From: Atrina japonica
Lineage: Eukaryota; Mollusca; Bivalvia; Pterioida; Pinnidae
NCBI GenBank assembly: GCA_030159075.1
Contig: BROG01000134.1
Location: 1 to 64,000 of the forward strand
DNA: 64,000 nt
Reading direction: 5' to 3'
Numbering within the stretch: position 1 is the first letter of the stretch; the number at the start of each line of letters is the position of its first letter. The notes under the pieces are model-generated. The model made no database searches and was not told where the DNA came from. It was given only the letters and a program-made list of their open reading frames with translations. Below, in pieces: positions 23,308 to 33,300 of this stretch. Made by a program: the position numbers and the translations under genes.

Positions 23308-23345
23308 GGCCCTTTTCAGGGCCACCCAACTCATTAGAAAAGTGA
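23308..23345 (+). terminator. Histone-type mRNA 3' end (gene 2)
   Basis: CCAACGGCCCTTTTCAGGGC is followed by CACCCA: the six-pair hairpin GGCCCT-TTTC-AGGGCC (23308-23323) with CCAA upstream and ACCCA downstream is an almost perfect match to the metazoan histone mRNA consensus. Downstream, TTAGAAAAGTG (about 23334) is a weaker purine-rich element than at the other three. Confidence 0.85.
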
Positions 23346-23476
23346 TCTAAACTGTATTAAGATATGCTACATCTACTACTCTATAAAACACTTCTTCTCA
23401 TAAACCCTATGACTCATTTTATTGTCTCATAAACCCTATAACTCATTTTATTGTATACACTGCACATTCAGTTTAA

Positions 23477-23516
23477 GGTTTCTTTTCGTAAGATATAAGT
23501 GGTCCTGAAAAGGACC
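23477..23516 (-). terminator. Histone-type mRNA 3' end (gene 3)
   Basis: Minus strand: CAACGGTCCTTTTCAGGACC then ACTT; hairpin 23516-23501 pairs perfectly, and the compensated stem (GGTCCT/AGGACC instead of GGCCCT/AGGGCC) shows covariation against genes 2 and 4. The downstream 13-mer ACGAAAAGAAACC (23489-23477) is identical to that of genes 1 and 4. Confidence 0.85.
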
Positions 23517-23542
23517 GTTGTTTTTGTAATATCTGCCATGAT

Positions 23543-23802
23543 TCATGCACAGAATCTCTTGTTAAACGGCAAACACTTCTCGTCCATCTGCTTACGTTTT
23601 CTCTCTTCTCTACCAAACTGCAAAACAGAATTAAGAAGTACAATTCGTCTCAGGCGAACATCTTTTTTCCCTGATGAAAGTCCATATTAATCTTTCGTAA
23701 CTTCTGTTTAGTATCACGAATAATCTGCCTAGTATCATATACAGGTTCGATTAGAACAGGTTCGTTTTCTTATTCCATAGTGTACTCCATAGTATACTCC
23801 AT
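23543..23802 (-). pseudogene. Broken small basic frame upstream of a histone-type 3' end (gene 3)
   Basis: Minus strand. An ATG at 23802 opens only ten codons (MEYT repeated, then stop). The region downstream reads in one frame as EPVLIEPVYDTRQIIRDTKQ and a lysine-rich segment, hits a TGA near 23660, and in a shifted frame continues as a basic segment with REERKRKQMDEK before a TGA at 23545-23543, 27 bases before the hairpin. The pieces fit a disrupted gene of the same layout as its neighbours, or an exon of a different start. No domain recognised. Confidence 0.4.
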
Positions 23803-23908
23803 GTTTGACCTTTTTTTCATATTTTATCACTCTTAGACTGATTTCTCCTAGACGTCTATCACCCTTTGCGTTTTCAGTGGTGGAACCGCGTTGCCAACGA
23901 CGCATAGA

Positions 23909-23977
23909 CCAATCATCAAAGATGTCAAAGTTGACGAAACGAAGTACGTCGCGTGAGCTATACTGCTCATATAAAAA
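23909..23977 (+). promoter_or_regulatory. CCAAT and TATA boxes of gene 4
   Basis: GACCAATCA (CCAAT at 23909-23913) precedes TATAAAAA (23970-23977) by 57 bp, with the ATG 53 bp after the TATA box. A CCAAT-TATA-short leader arrangement is the classic promoter of replication-dependent histone genes. GC-rich CCGCGCGCG follows the TATA box. The other three genes do not show so clear a set. Confidence 0.6.
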
Positions 23978-24029
23978 GCCGCGCGCGTCTTATTTCACTG
24001 CGCTTCATTTCAGAATACACACTCACAGC

Positions 24030-24251
24030 ATGGTACAACCAACGACCACAGAGCAAAGCAGTGTGTTTCTTGATAGCAAGCTGTTTTGGGCTACCAAACC
24101 TCAGTATATTTTAAAATCATTGAAGACGGCATCCCAGAAATGGGAATATTTCGAACAACAGAAGGCCGGGTTGGAAAGATGGCGTGAAGTTGCTGAGGCC
24201 CGTGCAGCAGCAGCAGAAAAGAAGAAAATGGTCAGCTGCCGGTGCCTTTAA
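24030..24251 (+). CDS. Small helical protein of a histone-type mRNA (gene 4)
   Basis: 73 codons from an ATG 53 bp after a TATA box, stop 29 bases before a histone-type hairpin. The protein has a Thr/Ser-rich start (VQPTTTEQSS), FLDSKLFWATKPQYILKSLK, then a long helix (QKWEYFEQQKAGLERWREVA followed by EARAAAAEKKK) and ends SCRCL. It is not a histone fold that I recognise. A longer in-frame opening goes back to 23805, but it would cross the promoter elements, so the 24030 start is preferred. With gene 2 it is the best candidate for an intact gene in the cluster. Confidence 0.6.
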   Translation: MVQPTTTEQSSVFLDSKLFWATKPQYILKSLKTASQKWEYFEQQKAGLERWREVAEARAAAAEKKKMVSCRCL

Positions 24252-24280
24252 GGCATAGGGTTTTTTAACCCTAACCAAAC

Positions 24281-24320
24281 GGCCCTTTTAAGGGCCACCT
24301 AACTTACACGAAAAGAAACC
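24281..24320 (+). terminator. Histone-type mRNA 3' end (gene 4)
   Basis: CCAAACGGCCC-TTTTAA-GGGCCACC (hairpin 24281-24296); the loop-proximal base is A rather than the usual C (TTTA for TTTC). The downstream element ACGAAAAGAAACC is at 24308-24320, identical to genes 1 and 3. A second small hairpin (AGGGTTTTTTAACCCT, 24257-24272) precedes it. Confidence 0.75.
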
Positions 24321-24329
24321 TTGACTGAA

Positions 24330-25340
24330 AGTATGCAGTTTTTTTGTATGTGTTATACAGTAGTGGTAAGTCAAACCTATAGTAAGTAAATGTGAACATT
24401 TACTAGTTCTTTTACTTGATTGATAAAAAATTATTAGACAGACATTCAAACAAGTCAATTCTAAAAATAGTAACTTTAAAAACTTGAGAATAAGTTCAGT
24501 TAGACCTATTGAGAGCTCATTTGACATCCGAAGCTCGAAGAGTCAACATCGTCAGAAAAATTCCTCTGGGTGAGTGTTTAATTTTTTATTTTATATACAG
24601 TAGTACAAGAAACAATATAATATAATACAGATACTGTTTTCACTGTCTGAACGTTTTTTCAAAATTTCAGACGCCAAATTAAAAACAAGCTGACAACTTG
24701 AATGGTTTAATTTAGTGTTAAGTGAGCCTATTTCTGGATAAAAACTTGACTTAAAATCCACCTTTCACATCACACATTCATATTATCGTGTGTTATTGAT
24801 TCCTTTAATCCTTTATCATATTATCTATGTTATCCCCCTTGTGTCATGTATGTAAAATCGAAAATATATGTACAACTTTGTGGTATAAATGTTTAAACTC
24901 ATATAAATGATGCTACTGACAACATTTGTCAAAGTAAAAATACACTTTTGATTTAAAAAAAAATACATATACAAATATATTCAGCATCAATGAAATAGTA
25001 ACTTATGATAAACTAAACATGTTTTTTTTTTTTTTTTTTTTTTTTGTTGTTTTTTTTCTATAACATTTCTAATCATGTTGGTTATCGTTAGAGAGATAAG
25101 TTTAAGATTTTAGGATGGAAGGTAAGCTTTTTTTAAAAAAACAAAAAACAGAATTGACTCGGGGTCCGGACTTTATTTTACGAAAGATATTTTGACGAGA
25201 CACCGTCTGCTGAAAAGTAAAGTCGTAAAATATAAAATATAATTTTACAAAATCTGGGCATTTTTGTGTCGTTAATTTGAGACTACTTACATTACTGTTT
25301 TAATACTGTATAAATGACTTATCATATGAAATCAGATTAA
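24330..25340. other. Non-coding stretch, poly-T tract
   Basis: No gene recognised. It contains a T-run at about 25022-25045 and AT-rich sequence. An AAAGTCGTAAAATA string at 25220 shares AAGTCGTAA with the palindrome at 25358. Confidence 0.55.
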
Positions 25341-25353
25341 GAAAAAACATATC

Positions 25354-25490
25354 CCGGAAGTCGTAATATTTACGACTTTACTTCCGTTAATTGTAACATC
25401 AAAAAACATTCTAGCAAGATCGGAAAGGGTATCGAATCTCAAACAGAAAGTAAACAGAAACGTATGCGATATACCTAGATCAAACGAGTA
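25354..25490 (+). promoter_or_regulatory. Candidate FKBP8 promoter and non-coding first exon
   Basis: CCGGAAGT (ETS type) at 25354 and ACTTCCG at 25380 face each other around a perfect inverted repeat, AAGTCGTAA (25358-25366) - TAT - TTACGACTT (25370-25378). About 100 bp on, ACGA|GTAAGTG gives a strong donor with GT at 25488-25489. A non-coding exon ending at 25487 and joined to the acceptor at 29829/29830 would supply the 5' leader of FKBP8. This is inference from signals only; no transcript is available here. Confidence 0.35.
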
Positions 25491-26934
25491 AGTGTGTTAG
25501 TCAGCTGAGTTTATGGTTTTCTGAGCATGCTTTTTTATATTATACTAGACTTTATAGAAACTGTTGCATCACATTCGTAATTTTGTCAAGAACACATGCG
25601 AGTCGTGACTGTCACATGCCGGTCCTACACATTACTGAAAACACGGTACAAATAATCGAAAACACGACACAATTTGCCGAAAACACACATTTAAGTGTAT
25701 CAATTAAATACATTTGTATCATTTACACTCTGGAGACAAAATTTTAGCACCTGAAGTTTGCTCTATTAGTCTGATTCACATAATCCCTTTCATATAACCC
25801 CTTTCACGGTCTTGTAACTTTGAGGGAATAAATGATACTAAAAAACAAAAAAGACCCCAAAATACCTCAAAACATTAAATCGAAATAAATTTGCATCAAT
25901 AATAATTTTAAATGCATTTTCTTCTGTATAAATATTTCATAGACGGCTATAAATTAAAAAAAAAACATTTACATGTATCAATTCTCATGGAACTTACGAA
26001 CACTGTCATTTAGTAAAATGAAGAGCCAAATTGGTCTTCTACAATTATTTGTTTTCACAATTCCTGAAATATTTTTCATATTTTATGTCAAATTTATATT
26101 AATACAAATTCTACGTATTTTTGGAAAATGATTACATATGTATTAAACGTCTTAACTGTCCCATATACTATAGGTAACATTCTGGTACATTTTAAAATGT
26201 CATGATGACTATATTATGTTTTCAGAAATACATCGTGAAATTGAATAAAACAGCATTATCAAAGTCAAAAACATCTACAGTAATAAGAAATATTCATCAT
26301 GTTATAATAAGATAGCTAAAATTGCTACATTTTAAATGTTTTTGTGTGTTTTGGTGGTCATTTTATGTGTTTTTGGTGTCATTTTGGGTGGGTTTTTTTT
26401 GGTCTTTTGTGGGTAAATCGTGCTGCCCACATGATACAGATACCCGCTAAAACATAGACATCATTATAATAACTGATTGTGTCTTGACATCATTTTCTGG
26501 GAATCTGTTTCATTTATTCCCTCAAAGTTACAGGACCTTAGTTATCGTGAAAGGGTCTCTTAGCTTAGTCCACTGGTTTTGGCTGATTAAAATAAAATGG
26601 TTGATATTTTCCACTTAAATTTAATGTAGCAGTATCCTATGCATACTGAGTAATTTATCCTAATTTCTGTGGAAATTCTGGGTAAAATTGGAGAATTTTA
26701 TATGTCCCAGCGTTACTTTTCACAGCCTCTTTGAGATGATATGAAACTTGTCTTCAAATTTTTTGTAAGTTCTTACCTGGTTTACGGGCATAAATAAACC
26801 ATGTCAACACAAAATATTTTATGTTCAGATTATTTTAATATATCTACTGTAACATCCAACTGAAAAAAAAAAATTTCCACATTGTATATTAATATTGAAT
26901 TTGTTTAAAAATCCTCTCAGCATTTTCAATGTTT

Positions 26935-28430
26935 TCTCGTCTGCCATACTGTTTTGAAATACCGCACATACCTACTCTTACCGAATTTAAATTCAACTAA
27001 GGCAAGCGGACCAGATAGACTGAAACCACGTCTTCTTAAGGAGCTGACTCATGAAATATTACCTATCTTATGCCTTAAATTTCAGAAGTCATTAGATACT
27101 GGCGAAGTGTCCTTCAATTGGCCAACTGCTCATGTCTCCCTAATCTACAGAAAAGGGTCTAAATACAACTGAGAGAACTATAGACTCATTTCCTTAACTT
27201 GCATATGCTGCAAAATTATGGAACATATTGTAGTGAGCGCCATCATGATACATGCAGACAATCATAACATCCTGTATCCCCTTCAACATGGTTTTCACAA
27301 ATTTAGATCATGCGAATCTCAACTCTTAGAATTCATAGATGATGTCACCAAAAATATAAAAAATTCGAAACAGACAGATGTACTCATAATGGACTTCTCA
27401 AAAGCATTTGATAAGGTCAATCATAACTTACTCATCCATAAACTGAATTACTAAGGGATACAGGGTAAAACAAATGCATGGATACACAACTTCCTATCAC
27501 ATCGTACCTTGGCAGTTATCCTTGAGAGCAAAATGTGAGAATATGTCCCTGTAATGTTAGGTGTGCCCCAAGGCTCTGTTTTGGGCCCAAGTCTGGTCTT
27601 GTTTTGCATAAACGATATACCTGTTGGCACCTGTTACACCATAGATTACATTGTAATAAAATCTAAAAGTGAATGTAAAACCCTTCAGAAAGATCTTGAC
27701 AAACTAAGTATTTGGGAAAACACATGGAGAATGGCTTTTCACCCAGACAAGTGTAATGTTTTATCCATCAGTAGACACAAAGACCCTCATGTACAATTAC
27801 ACTGTACATGGCCACACATTACAACACGTTGACAAATATCAAGGGGTTACAATTCAATCTGACTTAAAATGGCACAGTCACATCAACGACATATTCAGCA
27901 AGGCAAACAGCTAGGCTTTCTCCGAAGGAACCTTAACATTAGTTCCACCTCAGTAAAGGAACTGGCATACATGTACAAATCCCTAGTAAGACCATCACTA
28001 GAAAATGCCGGTTCCGTGTGGGATCCTTATCTTACTGAGGACAAAAATAAATTAGAAAAAATACAAAGGAGGGCTGCTGGATATGTCACTAACAGACATA
28101 GAAACACATCAATTGTAACATGCTAAATAACTTAAAATGGAGAGAGCTATCATACAGGTGAACAGATGCCCACCTTGTCTTGCTCTATAAATATCAAATA
28201 ATTTCTGTAAAAAACAGACAGACTAATTCCACCAAACAGACAATCACGAAACATGCACACATTCTGCTATCAAATACCATCATGCAGAACACAAATTAAA
28301 CAGCAATTCTTTCCTGGGACAATAAAAACCTGGAACAGCCTCCCACTGAGTACTGTGATGAGCGACTCTGTTGAGTCGTTCAGAGCAGTTGTCTCAACTT
28401 ACAACCATACTGATACTTAACAATTTTAAA
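26935..28430 (+). mobile_element. LINE relic (Jockey/CR1-type RT), catalytic box deleted
   Basis: Broken frames read in order: KASGPDRLKPRLLKEL, FNWPTAHVSLIYRKGSKYN, NYRLISLTCICCKIMEHIV, LYPLQHGFHKFRSCESQL, DVLIMDFSKAFDKVNHNLL, LGVPQGSVLGP followed by INDIP, then DLDKLSIWENTWRMAFHPDK, YKSLVRPSLENAGSVWDP and, near 28318, TWNSLPLSTV. This is the complete RT-to-C-terminus order of a Jockey/CR1-like element. The (F/Y)ADD box expected near 27640 is gone: INDIPVGTCY goes straight to YIVIKSKSECK. Several stops. It lies in the proposed first intron of FKBP8, same orientation as the gene. Confidence 0.8.
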
Positions 28431-29829
28431 TTAATTTTTTTTTTTTATAAAAGCCATGTGTAGTTCAATATGACATAAACTTCAGTATATTGAGGATGGT
28501 CATTAATATGTTGAAGTAATTCAACCAATCAGGTTAATCATTTATGACAGCCATGGTTCTAGGCATTCTGACCAATCAGAAAAATTCTTTGCGATGCAGC
28601 GGTAGTGAACTTTTTTCCAGTACACACTGGAGAACTGTGACCATAAGAGGACGCTGTAATTATTTGATTTGACTCCAGATGGAACATTTCTACAATTAAG
28701 AGCTTGCTGCGCTCATTTATTATAGACAAGATGAAATGTTCAGAAATTCCTCTTTTGAAAATCTTGCGGTTGTGTGATTATGGAAAACTCACTTCCTGAG
28801 CAGTCACCGAAGTACAAGAAAGTTGCAGAAATTTTGTGACAACCTTGTATATCATTGTAAGTTTAAGGAAAACGGGCCTATGGGTCTCTTGTGACACTTC
28901 TATTGGTCTATAAGTTTACTACATTAACTACCTACTGCTGCACTCTTAATGATAAGAGATTAAGTTTTATTTTTAATTACTAGACAACTTATTTCAGTCA
29001 TTGAAGCCTTCATTATATGCTATAATTTTGTTGAATTCATAAAATCAAAGATTTTGTCATTTCTCAAGTTAGCTGTGAGAACAAGTCAATTTACATGTAT
29101 GCCCTACAAGGGGTTGGTGCTGAATAATAAAAATCATTCATAATTATGATATATAAGACCAAAACCTTGGAAATACCGGTAAGTGATCAGTGATAATTAA
29201 AGAGTATTAAGAGCCTTTTATTGGGTACATTACACAGTGATGGCAAATTTGAAATTAACTTACCTAAGACCCTCATTTAAATAACAACTCGATATGGTCA
29301 GTCTCTAACTTGCACTTTGGGATGTGTGCATTACTGAGTAGTTAATTGAAGCATCCTGCTTAAATCCACAACATCTCTTATTTCTGGTCAGAGGTCATCA
29401 AGCCTCTTTTAAGGCTCTTTTGGTTATACATGTATGAAGAAAATTTCCATTGCATACATGTTATCAATGTATCATTATATTTATTGCTACATGTATAAAT
29501 GATATTTTATTTCTAACAATGTTTACAATGATAGTTTTATATACATGTCAGGGGTTAACAAATTTTTTTATTTTGACTTGTTCTGCATTACAAGTAGTAT
29601 TTAAATCTTCTTGTCCGAATACAAAAATGACTTGTCTGAAAATCAAATGAAACATTCAAAGATATTATTTTGTGTTTAAACCAAAATAATCGTAATTGAA
29701 CTAAGATTTGTCCTCAGCAACATCTACTTGTCCGAATGCAAAATGGGACAACCAGACAAGCATTAATGTTGAACCCTGCATGTGTAGCCTATTCGTTAAT
29801 TAAAATATTGTTTGTATTTTACATTTTAG

Positions 29830-30371
29830 TGTCAACATCAACCACTAGCAATGATGCAGCTGGACACAGTGTCACAATGGAGTCACTGAAACAGAAGTCT
29901 GAACCGGATACTGTCAATGGCCTTCACAGTACAGAAAATCAGAATAATTCAAATATACTGAATGAACAAAGTAATTTAACAAATGGAGAAAAATCACATT
30001 CCAATATTCACTTACAATCAGAGAAATCTGTGTCTAATTCAGACAAAAATTATGACAATACAAATCAAACGGACTTGCATGCAACAGCTGAAAACAATTC
30101 AGAATCTATGAACAATTCAGAAAGTGATGATGATTTACCTCCCCTTGAGGATAGGGTAGACAAAAACAAAGAATTAGATGAGGATAGCCATGGGACAGGA
30201 AACAGTTTGCAAAATGATTCAAAGGAAAATAATCCAGATAAAGTAAAAGAAAATGATGTAAAGGATGAATGTTTTCATGAAAAAGATCAGAAGGATGCGA
30301 AAGAAAATGAAGAGAAAGAAGAAGAGGAGGAGTATTTAGATATATTAGGAAATGGACTCTTAAAGAGAAAG
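29830..30371 (+). CDS. FKBP8: FKBP8 exon 2 (first coding exon)
   Basis: Acceptor ACATTTTAG|TG at 29829/29830; the first in-frame ATG is at 29877, so 29830-29876 is probably leader. The exon holds the acidic region (ESDDDLPPLEDRVDKNKELD, KENEEKEEEEEYLDIL) and ends phase 0 at AGAAAG|GTAAAC. The open frame extends upstream into intron to 29736, which is chance. Confidence 0.88.
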
Positions 30372-33300
30372 GTAAACTACTGGATTGAGACTAAAATACA
30401 AAAAATCTGATGACTTTTAAAAAAAAGATGAGATTTTATCAAAACAACAACAACAACAAATAAAAAAAATAATAAAATATTAGAATAATTGATGAACTCT
30501 AACACAGCTTAAACCATCACTCAAACAGTAGATGTTATGTATTATTCATCTCTCTTAATAATCTAAAATTTATCCAATCAAATTATGAATTGAAGTTTTG
30601 ATCTCAGAATATTCTTAATTTTACACTTGTCATTTAAGATATAAATTCTCAGAAAATTATAACAGTAATAAGACCTGTAGTACTCTTTTCAATTCACAAA
30701 ACTAATCTGATTTTTGTGAGAAAGCTTTCTGGTTTACTTTCAAAAGGCCTGTTATCTCTTCCTAGCTAAGTGTAACTGGGTTCTCACCTTCATTTGACTG
30801 TCACCATATAACTGAAAAAACTGTTGAGTGTCGCATAAAACAGCATTCCAATTCTAATTTACAAGTGTGTATACATGTACATGTAAATCATTTTACAAAC
30901 AGAAATAAGAATATAGATCTCTATATTTAATTCTACTTTTTCAGATTTTAAAAGAAGGTAGTAATCAAGAGAATCGTCCCCAGCATAGTGATATTGTCAC
31001 CATTAATTTGGAGGGAAGATTGGAGGATGGTAGTATTGTAGACAAGCTTGTTGAATTTTCATTTCCTTTAGGAGAAGGAGATGTAATTAATGGTAAATAT
31101 ATGTATCTTTGTTAAGTACTCTGTACTTATTATAAAATACAAGATTTCAGAATGCCTGATATCATTATATTCAAATAGATTGACAATTTGGCGCATAATG
31201 TATACTGTACCCAATATCTACCAAGGGATCAATCAGTAGTCAACCTATGTAAAAGGTCTGACTCTGAAGTATATCCCAGATTCAAAATTTTGGATAATAT
31301 TGTTTTGATTTCGTCTATTTGTCAGTGTTAAATGTGTGTGTGTTTGCACAAAATTTATCAAATAATTTGAATTTCTTTCCTCAGAATATAAGCAAATGTT
31401 ATTGATGTTTTACATCATCCAAACGTAGGGGAATGAGTTCCAATGTGGCCAACTTTCATCATTTGTCAGAATTATGTGACTTTCAAGATCTTCATGAGTT
31501 GCTTTACTCTCATAGGCATATTGTTTCTCAAACACATCTTGCTTTTTCATTGTAACATAAATATTTTGTTTAATTGCTGGAGTTTTGTAATCAACATATT
31601 TTAAATCATTGCAGCTTTGGACCTTGGTGTAACATTGATGATACCTGGCCAAATTATAGAACTAATCACAGATGCCAAATATGCGTACGGTTCACTAGGA
31701 AGGTAAGACAATAACGGGTAATGATATAACTCTCATATCAGGTTCTTATTGCAGCACCATGTATAAAATCACATTTCCCTGAATATTTCTTGACAGATAA
31801 GACACTAATTGACTGAATAAAAACACCACATATCAGTGTTGGGTATTCTTTGAATCTTTCATTGTTACAGGATGATACAATATTTCAACAATCAATATGA
31901 AAAAGTCAGATTTTGTCATTTCAACTGTAAAGACAATATTTCAACAATCAATATGGAAAAATCAGATTTTGTCATTTCAACTGTAAAGACAATATTTCAA
32001 CAATCAATATGGAAAAATCAGATTTTGTCATTTCAACTGTAAAGACAATATTTCAACAATCAATATGGAAAAGTCAGATTTTGTCATTTCAACTGTAAAG
32101 AGATGAAAAATCATCTTAATTTGTACAAATTTTTAATACTGGCCAATATACATGTGAGTTGTCTTTGTTGTTCATGTCAAGTTTGTCTATTTTGTTTGTT
32201 TCTTGTTTCTTGATTGTTTTTCTTAATACACTGCCAAGAATGTTTCATCTATTTAACAGATGAACACTTGTCAGAGTGTATTTAATGTTAATATGACTGT
32301 CATTTGGGTGAGAGAAAGATATAATAAACCTTTTCCGAGTTGTCCTTTTACGTTCCCAGTTTGTCATGCTATGTTGCAATTCGCCGTTTCCGGTGGGGGG
32401 CAGCGGGACTTCCAGTTTACATTGATATTATATTACAACCATCGAGATGACATTAAATGACATGTGTAAACAATCTTTGATGCTATCAGTGGTACTCATA
32501 GAAAATTAGATTAATCTATATAAAATTCTGTCTAGTGTACAACTTATATGCGACTTTGAACAGTTTTTGCAAGGTATGTCCCAGTTTTAATAATTTGACG
32601 TATCCATGCACAGGGGCTCGGAAACATCGTTTTTTAATTTTAGAGCATAATATGCTCAATTAAAACTGGAGCCTGGAGGAAAAAACCAATTGGTTTTTTC
32701 CTCCAGGCTCCAGTTTTCATTGAGCATATTACGCTCTAAAAAATGATTTTTCCGAGTCCCTGTGATCCATGATGTAAAACTATATAAGTCCGCCCGCTGA
32801 AGGTTTCCAACTGTCATGCAATTTATTGTTCTGTTTCACTGGGAAAACAAATAAATGAACTGACTACATGTATCTGTACAGTTTTTTCCAATTTACACCC
32901 TTCTGCGAGGCAGTGGTAGTTTGAATAATTGAACAGGCAGTCAACACAATGTATACAAGTTCAAAGTAAACTGCCATGCTAACTGCACCCAATTTTGTTG
33001 ATATCACGTGACTTGGGTATACAATAACTAGAAAAATCCAAAATCTCAAAAATGGTGTATTGGCTATGTTTATCTCAGGATTTTTCTGATTTTTGTTTTT
33101 ATCTTCCAGAGAGCCAGATATTCCCAAAGATTCCAAAATAACATACACTATAGAATTACTGAAGATAGAGAGCCCTCCAGATCTGGACAAAATGTCAGCT
33201 GGTGAAAGGCTTCAGTATGGGTAAGTGGAGGTGTTAATTGGTCTCTTCTCTAAAAGACAGTCAGATTTTTGTTTGCATATTTTTCGGGGGGCGGGGGGGG

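Noticed and set aside
28789..28839. Short frame starting MENSLPEQSPKYKK as a possible FKBP8 first exon
   Set aside because: It ends in TGA before any donor; no support for translation.
29736..29829. Upstream part of the first FKBP8 frame (MQNGTTRQAL...)
   Set aside because: It lies before a good acceptor, contains the polypyrimidine part of the intron end, and has no similarity to FKBP8.
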